Numbered from the stretch's first letter, positions 1-6,409 are shown. The stretch: DNA of 9,435 nucleotides from Thermoplasmata archaeon (GCA_021811925.1 JAKAPY010000057.1:1-9435); one strand, 5' to 3'. Made by a program: numbers and translations. The notes: generated by a model not told the origin, from the letters alone.

Positions 1-75
1 GATCTTGCCGAGACGATGACACCTGGCCTGCATTTCACAGCATCGACTATTGGACTCGTAGAAGATAAACAATAG
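1..75 (+). CDS. Possible 3' end of a gene entering from the left
   Basis: Frame 1 is open from the first base to a TAG at 73-75 and reads as about 24 ordinary residues (it starts DLAETMTPG and ends GLVEDKQ). It has no recognisable motif. A second frame is also open to about position 65, so an open frame this short proves little. The reading frame was chosen on amino-acid composition alone. If real, it is the C-terminus of an unidentified protein whose gene points toward the zinc-ribbon gene. Confidence 0.25.
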   Translation, partial: DLAETMTPGLHFTASTIGLVEDKQ

Positions 76-206
76 AAAGTTCACTTACTGCCATGACTCA
101 GCATTGCTCATGAGGTGGGACGATCGCAAACAAGAATGGCCGTTGTCCTAATTGAATTTCCTCCGGATACTGTCAGAAACGCCCAGCTTCAGCATTTAGC
201 TGTGAT

Positions 207-232
207 TTTCGACTCGAAATTTCAACTCGAAA
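207..232. repeat. Tandem 13-bp near-palindrome, candidate operator
   Basis: TTTCGACTCGAAA (207-219) is followed at once by TTTCAACTCGAAA (220-232), which differs at one base. The first copy is a TTTCGA/TCGAAA dyad around a central C. The pair lies about 60 bases before the start codon of the zinc-ribbon membrane protein, just after a weak TATA-like CATTTAG (193-199). A dimeric regulator site is plausible; no regulator is identified. Confidence 0.35.
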
Positions 233-292
233 ATTGTTGGTATTCTCCGAAAATGATAAGGCATAACAAAACTATACGACTTTGGTGGAAAG

Positions 293-1048
293 ATGAGCGA
301 GGTAGCATGCCCTCAATGCGGCAAAGCGAATCCCGAGGGGTACAACTATTGCTCCGTGTGTGGAGCGGATTCTCCTTCCCGGACGCTTGTAGAAGAAGCC
401 AATGCAAGGCAAGCATCTGACAAGAAAAGTGTTGAAAGGACGAAAACAGGAACAATACTGGTCATAGTGGCGGTGCTTTTGAGTTGGGTTCCCCTTCTTG
501 ATTATCTCGGTCTTCTACTTGGCGCTATCGGAGTCATACTGATAATCCTGGGGAGTGAAGTATTCGGTGGCCACCACCATGGGATGGCTATTTTGGCAGT
601 CGTTGTTTTTTTGATCGGGTTCCTGACTGCATTATTGGCCGCTGCTGGAATTGCCTCATCGGTAGGCACGGCGAGCCCTTCACTGATCACTGATCAATTT
701 GATATTTACATTGCAAGCGCTGGGATAGTCGACTTTTCTTACGTTCTGATTCTGCTATCTCTCGAGAATTCGGTCGGCAGGACACTTGTCATCTCAGGGT
801 TCCTATCCGCAATTCTGATAACAATATACGTTGTCACCATAATTCAGCCGTTGATTATCACTGTCGTTAAGAACCCCTCCGAAGCACAGTATTTAACAAA
901 CCAGATAAGCGGCTTATCAAACCTCCACCTGCTGTCGGCTATTCCGGCGGTTCTTACAGCCCTTGGATACTTGACCGTTATCCGGAGGATAGACAAGGGT
1001 GAAATACCGAAAGGAGCAGCTCTTGTCAACGGTCCTCAGGCACAATAA
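293..1048 (+). CDS. Zinc-ribbon multi-spanning membrane protein, function unknown
   Basis: A 251-residue protein with an N-terminal four-cysteine zinc ribbon: C6-x2-C9 and C20-x2-C23, each pair followed by Gly. A charged linker (about 30-52) leads to roughly six hydrophobic segments near 53-67, 70-88, 97-122, 137-157, 163-192 and 209-230. A Gly-Gly-His-His-His-Gly turn sits at 92-97, between helices. Small zinc ribbons on membrane proteins are common in archaea, where the ribbon probably faces the cytoplasm; most are uncharacterised. The ATG at 293 is supported by GGTGG four bases upstream and because the first ribbon cysteines follow directly, so no later start would keep the domain. A tandem near-palindrome lies about 60 bases upstream. 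No specific function can be assigned. Confidence 0.85.
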   Translation: MSEVACPQCGKANPEGYNYCSVCGADSPSRTLVEEANARQASDKKSVERTKTGTILVIVAVLLSWVPLLDYLGLLLGAIGVILIILGSEVFGGHHHGMAILAVVVFLIGFLTALLAAAGIASSVGTASPSLITDQFDIYIASAGIVDFSYVLILLSLENSVGRTLVISGFLSAILITIYVVTIIQPLIITVVKNPSEAQYLTNQISGLSNLHLLSAIPAVLTALGYLTVIRRIDKGEIPKGAALVNGPQAQ

Positions 1049-1501
1049 GAAGAAAGCAATAAACCAAGACCTAATGAGAATCTCATGAGTCATCAGCGGC
1101 ACATTCTTAACCTCGAGTTATCTGCCCCAAGACTTTGGGATCGGATCGTTTTGAAATCCTGAATATCTTTTACCAAGGCTTGCCCCGGAACAGTTCAAAG
1201 CTATGGGTTTCTGATGTCTGTAATCCAACAACGCTTAGCCGAACAAGTTCTCACTGCAGATAAAACTCTCAAGTCCATTGGTCGTTTGGAGCTTTTGTTG
1301 CAAGTCAGAGCAGGTTGTGAAACTTCCGGAAGGCCAGAGGGGTTTACAAAATTGGGCCCGATGGAAGCGTAGCTGGTTTCGCGTAATCACGTGATAATCA
1401 AGATGAAAGCAGCCTGCAAATGGGATAGCCAGCTAGCTTTTTCTGTGTATTGTTGTCTTATGCAGTCGTGAATGTAAACAGACCATGATTGTTTTCCGGG
1501 T
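1049..1501. other. Intergenic stretch without a convincing gene
   Basis: About 450 bases with no ORF showing a recognisable motif. The best open frame is a 52-residue one at 1214-1372 on the + strand; it has no clear ribosome binding site and no recognisable sequence. Two perfect 10-bp palindromes are present: CTTCCGGAAG (1323-1332) and ATCACGTGAT (1386-1395). No tRNA, transposase remnant or repeat array was seen. Confidence 0.5.
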
Positions 1502-1549
1502 AATTTAAAAAGGGATGCTCACAGACATTATGTAGTTTGATATTATATA
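1502..1549 (+). promoter_or_regulatory. Candidate promoter of the CHHH-finger gene
   Basis: Two TATA-like boxes precede the gene at 1575: TTTAAAA (1504-1510) and TATTATATA (1541-1549). The first would start transcription near 1532-1535 and give a leader of about 40 bases containing the GAGGT ribosome binding site at 1563-1567. The second would start it almost at the ATG, giving a leaderless message. The first fits the visible ribosome binding site better. Confidence 0.45.
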
Positions 1550-1574
1550 CGGACTGGAAAAAGAGGTTCTCAAG

Positions 1575-1847
1575 ATGTCATACTGGCGTAAGGAACATGA
1601 TCACAGAAAAGGCGTCGTGGTTTATCATTGCGACGAGCATGACTACCATGCATCAGATCCTTTCGACATAGAGGAGCATTCCAAAGTGCATGGAAAGATT
1701 CTGGCTCATTTCTGGACAAGGATACGCGATCCTGAAACCAACTTGGGTGTGTTCTCATGCCATGACCACAGATTCAAGTCGTCGAATCCGCTTGAGATCG
1801 AAGAGCACGAGCGGTTACATGCAATGGAGACCGGAATTAGAAGATAG
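1575..1847 (+). CDS. Tandem CHHH zinc-finger protein (two C-x2-H-x12-H-x3-H units)
   Basis: A 90-residue soluble protein built from two copies of one finger, 43 residues apart. Finger 1 ligands are C19, H22, H35 and H39; finger 2 ligands are C62, H65, H78 and H82. Both follow C-x2-H-x12-H-x3-H, the spacing of a classical C2H2 finger with the second Cys replaced by His. They also keep the aromatic residue two before the Cys (Y17, F60) and an Ile at the usual Leu core position (I32, I75). Both contain a DP/NP turn and end in IEEH. The copies are related but diverged, which suggests an old internal duplication. GAGGT at 1563-1567 supports the start. DNA, RNA or protein binding are all possible; the acidic helix faces (DIEE, EIEE) make simple DNA contact uncertain. 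The gene lies 84 bases before another Cys/His-rich gene on the same strand. Confidence 0.8.
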   Translation: MSYWRKEHDHRKGVVVYHCDEHDYHASDPFDIEEHSKVHGKILAHFWTRIRDPETNLGVFSCHDHRFKSSNPLEIEEHERLHAMETGIRR

Positions 1848-1862
1848 GGCACGAAGCAAGTT

Positions 1863-1935
1863 GATGAAAATTATCAATCGCAGGAAGGAACAGGGAGAAA
1901 TACTAGATCCAAATAATAATAAACAAGTAAGATGA
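1863..1935 (+). CDS. Possible 23-residue ORF overlapping the next start codon
   Basis: ATG at 1863 opens a basic, Asn-rich 23-residue frame (begins MKIINRRKEQ). Its TGA stop (1933-1935) overlaps the ATG of the next gene in an ATGA junction. It has no clear ribosome binding site, and the surrounding frame stays open further upstream inside the finger gene. It may be chance, or a small coupling ORF that helps translate the next gene, which lacks its own Shine-Dalgarno sequence. Confidence 0.2.
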
Positions 1936-2258
1936 AGTGTGGCAAGTGCGGACATTCCAGAAGTTGGCACCTTAATTCTGCCGAATGCATGTACCCTGCT
2001 TCGAGGTGTGACTGCAGGGGTTTAGGATCTGTGATCGGTTTAGATCTCACTGCTCTTTTGTTCTTTACTGGGATCGGATTGATGATAACTGCCACGGGAA
2101 TCTTATCGTTCCTCAGAGCATCAGTCAACGGGGATTACGATGGAGGTCAAGTCTTCATGGCAAGCGTGTCCATCTGCCTCGGTGTCTTCCTGCTAACATA
2201 CATGAACATAAAGGCGCAGAGGCTTGCCAGGAAAAGGGTCCTGGAAAGTAATTTCTGA
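1932..2258 (+). CDS. Cys/His-rich N-terminal motif protein with two membrane helices
   Basis: A 108-residue protein. The first 30 residues carry a compact metal-binding pattern: C3, C6, H8, H13, C19, C26 and C28, arranged as CGKCGH...H...C...CDC. This resembles the small C-x2-C-G-H/C-x-C modules found at the ends of many archaeal and bacterial proteins. Two hydrophobic helices follow (about 36-60 and 73-95), then a basic tail (KAQRLARKR). The N-terminal module and basic tail are both probably cytoplasmic. The start is fixed by C3, since any later start loses the motif. No good ribosome binding site is visible; an AAATACTA box about 30 bases upstream could give a leaderless message, or translation may be coupled to upstream reading. 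Function unknown; probably co-transcribed with the finger gene. Confidence 0.7.
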   Translation: MKCGKCGHSRSWHLNSAECMYPASRCDCRGLGSVIGLDLTALLFFTGIGLMITATGILSFLRASVNGDYDGGQVFMASVSICLGVFLLTYMNIKAQRLARKRVLESNF

Positions 2259-2335
2259 GAAGCGACAGTCAGCACGACAGAAGAGGGTTTTGAAAATGCC
2301 AGTGTGATTGATCCGAAAGGACTTTCCATCACATG

Positions 2336-2368
2336 ATGAAAACAGGAAAAGGTTTGTAAAAGGGTTTT
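2336..2368 (-). terminator. Candidate T-rich terminator of the OFA transporter
   Basis: Read on the - strand, the bases just after the transporter stop codon contain three short TTTT tracts in about 33 bases (CCCTTTTAC, CCTTTTCC, TGTTTTCA). Archaeal RNA polymerase often stops at such T-tracts without a hairpin. The convergent gene ending at 2258 has no comparable T-tract on its own strand. Confidence 0.35.
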
Positions 2369-2392
2369 GCAGCACTCATCCACCCTGAACCA

Positions 2393-3895
2393 CTATCTTG
2401 TGGGCGCCCCTGCCTCCGCCTTCCCACCTGCGCCGACCTTCGCCTCGGCCCTGCGCATGTCTTCCACAGTCGGCCTCTTGACGAGGAAGGTAATGGTAAG
2501 CGCGGCGAGCAGCGCAAGCATCGCGCCAAACACAAACCCTCGTATCCACTCGGGTGTGGTTGGTGAAGCGGTGGAGAAGACGGTTCCGGTCATGACAAGC
2601 CCAGCTACGCCGGCGGCGAAGCTGCCGCCAAGTGCCTTCCATGCATAAATCGAGCCGTAATTGGTGGCATTGTTGGTCTCGCCATAATAGTCCGCCACTA
2701 TTGCAGCGGTCATCGGGAAATTTGTTCCGGAGAACCCTCCTGATATCACGGCGCTGATCACGAACCATAAGGCGTTGTGCATCAGTCCACCGGCCAGCGT
2801 GCTGAGCTGGAATATGAAGTTCATGGAATAGCCGAACGTCATCGTGTTTTTCCTTCCGATGAATTCTGAGAGGTAGCCGTAAAATGGCCTGAATATACCA
2901 TCATTGAGGGCAAAACCGGCAAAACCGGCGATGGCCGCAAGTCCTGGCAGACCCATGGCAATGGCAAACGGGTAGTAAAATGCAACACCGAACAGCGACG
3001 AGCCTATGAAGAGCGCGTATTGGGCCCCCAGCCACTTTGCCTGTGGCGTGGCCCACATCTCCCTGGTGCTGTAATGCTTCAGTGAAATCGGATTGCTCAT
3101 CAGGTCTCGTGTCGACTGCTTGTGCCAGTTGAGTGGGTCCACTTCCTTCGGCCACCAGTTCTTTGGCGGATCCTTCATGAATACGCCTGCTATCCCGATG
3201 AAGACAGTCATCATTATTCCCTGGAACATGATGTAACCGTTGGCGGATGTAAAGAACTGGAACGAGGAACCCAGGGGGAGTGTAGGCGCACCACCAGCGC
3301 TTGTGGCTGCTCCCAGGCCGAGAATGAAAGGCACGGCACCATATGCCCAGCCCCCATTGACGAAACCTGTTCGCCATCCTTTTCTCTCAGGGTACCACTT
3401 GGCCACTATGTTGATGGCACTCGAATACACCATGCCGGAGCCTACCCCTCCCAGCGCGGCATATGAAACGAATGCCTCGAATGCACCTACCGGCCCATTA
3501 GGAACCACCGAGAGCCAACCGTAGGCCACCACGCCGCATATAATACCACCGAGTATCGTCGCCCATCGGACATTGAGTATGCCCCTGTTTCTCAGAGTCC
3601 CGGTAAAGATCTGTACAAATGACTCGAATATCACGAATACGGAGAACAACCATCCAATCTGTCCCAGTCCCCAGTTATGCCCGGCGGCCAGATCACCGCT
3701 CAGCGCGCCCCATGTGTACTCAAGAAGCCCGGCAAGCATCATGCCTATCCATGCTGCTATTATCACCACCCACCTCGGATAGCCCAGGATCTGTTTCGGA
3801 GTTTCTCCCACTCGGAATACGCGACCCATGTCGTTCTTTACTTCAACATACGCTTTTCCACTGGCATTGGCACCTGCAGTATTTACGCTACCCAT
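2393..3895 (-). CDS. OFA-family major facilitator transporter (oxalate/formate antiporter-like)
   Basis: A 12-helix major facilitator of about 500 residues. The start region (RVGETPKQILGYPRW, then a helix with GMMLAGLLEYTWGAL), the glycine-rich segment GGVGSGMVYSSAINIVAKWYP with ERKGW after it, and the FRPFYGYLSEFIGRKN loop between the two six-helix halves are typical of the OFA group. That group includes the oxalate/formate exchanger and many organic-anion carriers; the substrate here cannot be read from sequence. The frame extends to an ATG at 3976, but the ATG at 3893-3895 is preferred: it follows GAGGGGG at about 11 bases, and the extra 27 residues look unlike the family. The next gene upstream on this strand starts almost 900 bases away, so it is probably transcribed alone. 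It may import a carboxylate used by the catabolic genes to the right, but that link is only proximity. Confidence 0.88.
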   Translation of the reverse strand: MGSVNTAGANASGKAYVEVKNDMGRVFRVGETPKQILGYPRWVVIIAAWIGMMLAGLLEYTWGALSGDLAAGHNWGLGQIGWLFSVFVIFESFVQIFTGTLRNRGILNVRWATILGGIICGVVAYGWLSVVPNGPVGAFEAFVSYAALGGVGSGMVYSSAINIVAKWYPERKGWRTGFVNGGWAYGAVPFILGLGAATSAGGAPTLPLGSSFQFFTSANGYIMFQGIMMTVFIGIAGVFMKDPPKNWWPKEVDPLNWHKQSTRDLMSNPISLKHYSTREMWATPQAKWLGAQYALFIGSSLFGVAFYYPFAIAMGLPGLAAIAGFAGFALNDGIFRPFYGYLSEFIGRKNTMTFGYSMNFIFQLSTLAGGLMHNALWFVISAVISGGFSGTNFPMTAAIVADYYGETNNATNYGSIYAWKALGGSFAAGVAGLVMTGTVFSTASPTTPEWIRGFVFGAMLALLAALTITFLVKRPTVEDMRRAEAKVGAGGKAEAGAPTR

Positions 3896-4281
3896 TGTGC
3901 TTCTTCCCCCTCGCATCTCATAGTAGTTCAGACCACATTCTGCATGGGCCAAAACAGATACATCCACCCTTCTCATGCGAAAAGGATTTCACGCGAATTA
4001 TGTCCCAGCCCTGTTTCCGGATCTGGAAAATATGTTCAGGTCCGGCAGTCACAGATTCAAGCGCTTTTATCTACATATTCGGATTTAGACTTATAAATAT
4101 TAATTAAACAGGTACAATGTATGCAGGTCGTTTAGTATGCATTCTCACAGACGCATTATTACGCCCGGTTGTGAGACCGCACGATTCGGAAGCCGCGTGC
4201 CTGCTGCAGCTGTCCAAATCCGCGCAAAAGGATGGGAGTGGACTTTCGCATGATGCCAATACATGAAGGCTAACGCACAAA
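3896..4281. other. Intergenic region and leader of the OFA gene
   Basis: This 386-base gap holds an N-terminal extension of the transporter frame (to 3976) that is probably untranslated, two TATA-like elements reading leftward, and about 180 bases (4100-4281) in which no gene, RNA or repeat is evident. Confidence 0.4.
4090..4097 (-). promoter_or_regulatory. Candidate TATA box of the OFA transporter
   Basis: On the - strand this reads TTTATAAG inside an A/T-rich run (about 4090-4108) that stands out from its surroundings. Transcription would start near 4065-4070, leaving a leader of about 170 bases to the preferred ATG. A weaker box (AACATATTTTCC on the - strand, 4025-4036) would give a shorter one. 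Confidence 0.45.
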
Positions 4282-4770
4282 TCAACTTCCTGGCACTGAT
4301 CTCGTGGCATGCCATGTCAAACCGATAACACCGGCCGCAAAGCCGAGAAGGGCACCTATGAAGAAGCCGCCCATGGCCACCAGGCTGATGATTGAGAAGA
4401 CGAGCACCAGAACACTCCAGGGCAGGGTTGAGTCGGGCCGGCTGTACGCCACTACAGCACCAATCAGTATGACGAGCCCGGATGCGAACCCGATGACACT
4501 CATTGAATAGAACAGTCCCGTGTTGAAGTAAAGACCGCTCATCATTCCGTAGAAACCACCGTAGTAGCCGCCCATCATTCCCATGTAACCTGGCCCATAT
4601 GCATGATATGGACCAAAGGAGTAGAACAAAATTGCTGCCACGCTGCCCGCTACTATCAACAATCCGGAAACCAATCCAAGCACAAAGACGGCTATCGGCC
4701 TGTCAGCAGCACTCGTGAATCCTGCGACTTGCGCCTGGCCCTTTACACCACCTGTTGATGCCTCTGTCAT
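4282..4770 (-). CDS. Four-helix membrane protein with Gly/Tyr/Met-rich loop (DUF6114-like)
   Basis: A 162-residue membrane protein. A short hydrophilic N-terminus leads to four hydrophobic helices near residues 24-50, 86-109, 116-133 and 136-153. Their small-residue patterns (VSGLLIVAGSVAAI, ASGLVILIGAVVAYSRP, FIGALLGFAAGVIGLTW) resemble archaeal DUF6114/DUF4064-type proteins of unknown role; this family call is from memory of the pattern. Between helices 1 and 2 lies an unusual loop (about 51-83) rich in Gly, Tyr, Phe and Met, with Met-Met pairs, which should face outside if the N-terminus is cytoplasmic. The frame extends 15 codons further, but the ATG at 4768-4770 follows AAGGAG at a good distance and is preferred. 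It has the same orientation as its neighbours but is well separated from both. Confidence 0.75.
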   Translation of the reverse strand: MTEASTGGVKGQAQVAGFTSAADRPIAVFVLGLVSGLLIVAGSVAAILFYSFGPYHAYGPGYMGMMGGYYGGFYGMMSGLYFNTGLFYSMSVIGFASGLVILIGAVVAYSRPDSTLPWSVLVLVFSIISLVAMGGFFIGALLGFAAGVIGLTWHATRSVPGS

Positions 4771-5254
4771 GAATCTCTTCTCCTTGGCCCCGTTCTCCGA
4801 ACCGGGAATCTGCACCCTTCAGCCACGTCGCTGCGGTATTGCATTCGGCGTACTGATTATAGACTGCTGCCACATACTTAACGGGGTTAGCTGACATGTG
4901 AGCCCCCAAGAACTTATTTGTGCCCGGCCGAAGCACCGATTTCGTAACCAGTGAGTCTCACTGTTCCCTGCCCGCCAGGAATGTATCATCGAATTTCACT
5001 TCTACAATATCATGCAGAGAGAGTTGTGGAATGCGGCAGGGAGCATGTTCCAGGCAATTGCAGGCCAGGGCTCAGGCATCAGACTTGTTGTTATCGGGTT
5101 CTCTTTCGCCAGAAGCCATGCATTTCGCACAAATCCAATCTCATGACCAGAAGCAAAAGCTCCATCCTTGACCGTGTTTTTTATCTCTTATTGGTCAGGC
5201 GCCACTTCCCGAAAACTGGTGGATGTGCCATGACTCCATGCATGCATGTGCTGA
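4771..5254. other. Intergenic region between membrane-protein gene and Ada-like gene
   Basis: A 484-base gap. Short open frames exist on both strands but show no motif, no good ribosome binding site and no plausible composition. It contains two leftward TATA-like elements near 4855-4881, a TTTTTT tract on the + strand at about 5175-5180 flanked by TGACC/GGTCA, and a perfect 12-bp palindrome CATGCATGCATG (5237-5248) just beyond the stop of the Ada-like gene. No RNA gene was recognised. Confidence 0.4.
4856..4881 (-). promoter_or_regulatory. Candidate TATA elements of the four-helix membrane protein gene
   Basis: On the - strand, TTAAGTAT (4874-4881) and TCTATAAT (4856-4863) both lie where they could drive the gene starting at 4770, giving leaders of roughly 80 or 60 bases. 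Either leader would contain the AAGGAG ribosome binding site. Neither is a strong consensus match. Confidence 0.3.
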
Positions 5255-6109
5255 TTAGGAATGTTCAACCCGCTTGCTTTCCAGTTCCAGAAGAGCCTTC
5301 TTTTTCTCCGGGCCAAGGCCATAGCCACCGATTTTGCCGTCTTTCCGCACCACACGGTGGCACGGGATCACAAGAGGGACGGGGTTTGCGCCGCAAGCGT
5401 TTGCAACAGCCCTGACTGCGCCAGGTCTGCCAACCAACTTGGCGATTTCGTTGTATGTTCTTGTCTGGCCGTACGGGATTGAGAGTATGGCCGACCATAC
5501 TCTTCTCTGAAAATCTGTCCCGTCGACGTCAAACGGCAGCACCAGCTTCTTTCCATTGAAGTATTCCAGTATTGCATCAATTCTTTTCCGCACGCTATCG
5601 GTCCTGACTATTGAGGCCCTGGGATACTCCGCATGCAGCGCCTCAACAAGCAGCTCTTCATTATCCGCTATGTTTACTGAACACACACCGTGCGTGGTCT
5701 CAGCAACAAGGAGGCGGCCCATATTGCATTGCGCAGTCTGAAAGTGTATATCAGCCCCATCTCCGCCCTTGCGGTAGCTTGCGGTGCTCATTCCCAGCTT
5801 CAATCTTGCATCCCCATAAAGCCAGCTCTGGGAACTGTACCCGGTGTCGTACACAGCACGCGGCATCGGTTTCCCTCCCCTGAGATTCCTTTTGAGAAGC
5901 AGAATCCTGCACTCTTCAACGTATTTCCGGGGGGAAATGCCCATTAACTCCTTGAATGACTTCTGTATTGTGAACCTGCTTACCTTGAATTGCCGCTCGA
6001 GGGCGGCAAGCGACAAGTCGGATGACGGACTTGAACGAATGTAGTTGCATATGTCCTCCACCAGGCTCATCTTCATCCTGGCTGAATCTGCCTTTCTGTT
6101 GCGCTGCAT
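5255..6109 (-). CDS. Ada-like AraC-HTH / O6-alkylguanine-DNA methyltransferase fusion, lacking N-Ada domain
   Basis: This 284-residue protein aligns along its length with the rear two-thirds of E. coli Ada. An AraC-type region (about 16-116) has two helix-turn-helix units near 32-52 and 82-107, the second ending in the Ada-like LGMSTASYRKGG. The methyltransferase follows: an N-terminal subdomain (about 121-191), then the catalytic subdomain with the DGTDFQRRVWSAI helix, the RAVANACGANP recognition segment (arginine finger about R233) and the PCHRV box with acceptor Cys250. It should remove alkyl groups from guanine O6 by suicide transfer. Ada's N-terminal zinc domain, which senses methylphosphotriesters through its own Cys, is absent, so the Ada switch mechanism cannot apply as known. 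The ATG at 6107-6109 follows AGGGGA. An ATG at 6160 lies about 27 bases after a TATA-like box and could be a leaderless alternative. AraC-type domains are rare in archaea, so acquisition from bacteria is likely. Confidence 0.9.
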   Translation of the reverse strand: MQRNRKADSARMKMSLVEDICNYIRSSPSSDLSLAALERQFKVSRFTIQKSFKELMGISPRKYVEECRILLLKRNLRGGKPMPRAVYDTGYSSQSWLYGDARLKLGMSTASYRKGGDGADIHFQTAQCNMGRLLVAETTHGVCSVNIADNEELLVEALHAEYPRASIVRTDSVRKRIDAILEYFNGKKLVLPFDVDGTDFQRRVWSAILSIPYGQTRTYNEIAKLVGRPGAVRAVANACGANPVPLVIPCHRVVRKDGKIGGYGLGPEKKKALLELESKRVEHS

Positions 6110-6183
6110 AACGCTTCCCCTGGCTTCATTGGCATATTGCCCAGTTGGGACTATGGTCATCTTGCCGTGTAGCAGGGCATGGC

Positions 6184-6192
6184 ATATTAAAA
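6184..6192. promoter_or_regulatory. TATA-like element between divergent genes
   Basis: ATATTAAAA on the + strand, TTTTAATAT on the - strand. Leftward, transcription would begin near 6160, at the alternative ATG of the Ada-like gene or about 50 bases before its better start. Rightward, it would begin near 6215 and could serve the small ORF at 6277 and the catabolic genes. Confidence 0.45.
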
Positions 6193-6276
6193 GAGATTTT
6201 GTCTGATTCTTGCTCTTGGCCCGACTACAAACATTTCTTCGAAATTGAACAGCGGCAGCGACGAGGAGATGTGTGC

Positions 6277-6351
6277 ATGGATATTAAGGCGCTTATACCG
6301 GGCACAGGAGGTTGCCCGGGATGTAACCTCGAATCTATTGCACATCCCTGA
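6277..6351 (+). CDS. Possible CPGC microprotein (24 residues)
   Basis: A 24-residue frame starting MDIKALIPGTGG and continuing with Cys-Pro-Gly-Cys, ending ESIAHP. The ATG is preceded by GAGGAG (6263-6268) with an 8-base gap, one of the strongest ribosome binding sites in the window. The C-x2-C pair within glycines looks like a redox or metal site, but the chain is too short to fold alone around it. It could be a genuine microprotein, a leader peptide for the downstream catabolic genes, or the preserved 5' end of a decayed gene; the following frames do not show an obvious continuation. It was found by reading the intergenic sequence and no homologue is known to me. Confidence 0.35.
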   Translation: MDIKALIPGTGGCPGCNLESIAHP

Positions 6352-6372
6352 TTGCCTGAATCCCGGAACCGC

Positions 6373-6386
6373 TTGCATGCATGCAA
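6373..6386. promoter_or_regulatory. Perfect 14-bp palindrome, candidate operator
   Basis: TTGCATGCATGCAA is its own reverse complement. It lies about 24 bases before the TATTTAA box of the catabolic genes, a position where a dimeric activator or repressor could act. Its core CATGCATGCA recurs at 5237-5246, downstream of the Ada-like gene. Such GCATGC repeats can also arise by chance. Confidence 0.35.
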
Positions 6387-6409
6387 TTGCCCCTGGACTT
6401 GCTGATTGG

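Noticed and set aside
115..420. Open frame starting GTG at 115, with a plausible-looking first half
   Set aside because: Its second half lies inside the zinc-ribbon gene in another frame, it has no ribosome binding site or motif, and the overlapping gene is far better supported.
1214..1372. 52-residue open frame in the left intergenic region
   Set aside because: No convincing ribosome binding site, no motif and ordinary chance length; kept only as a note in the intergenic entry.
2333..2388. C/D-box sRNA candidate (ATGATGA at 2333-2339, CTGA at 2385-2388, about 56 bases)
   Set aside because: There is no internal D' or C' box and the flanks do not pair into a terminal stem, so the two short boxes are probably coincidental.
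4703..4936. Leftward frame reading MSANPVKYVAAVYNQYAE and onward
   Set aside because: Although protein-like for about 30 residues, it runs through the promoter region and into the better supported membrane-protein gene in another frame, with no motif.
5166..5196. Hairpin-like TGACC/GGTCA around a T-tract as a terminator
   Set aside because: The T-tract is on the + strand, where no gene ends nearby, and the stem is only five pairs with a long loop.
4951..5415. 154-residue + strand open frame
   Set aside because: Its right part is antisense to the methyltransferase domain of the Ada-like gene and its left part has a composition rich in Cys, His and Arg without any motif, typical of a shadow frame.
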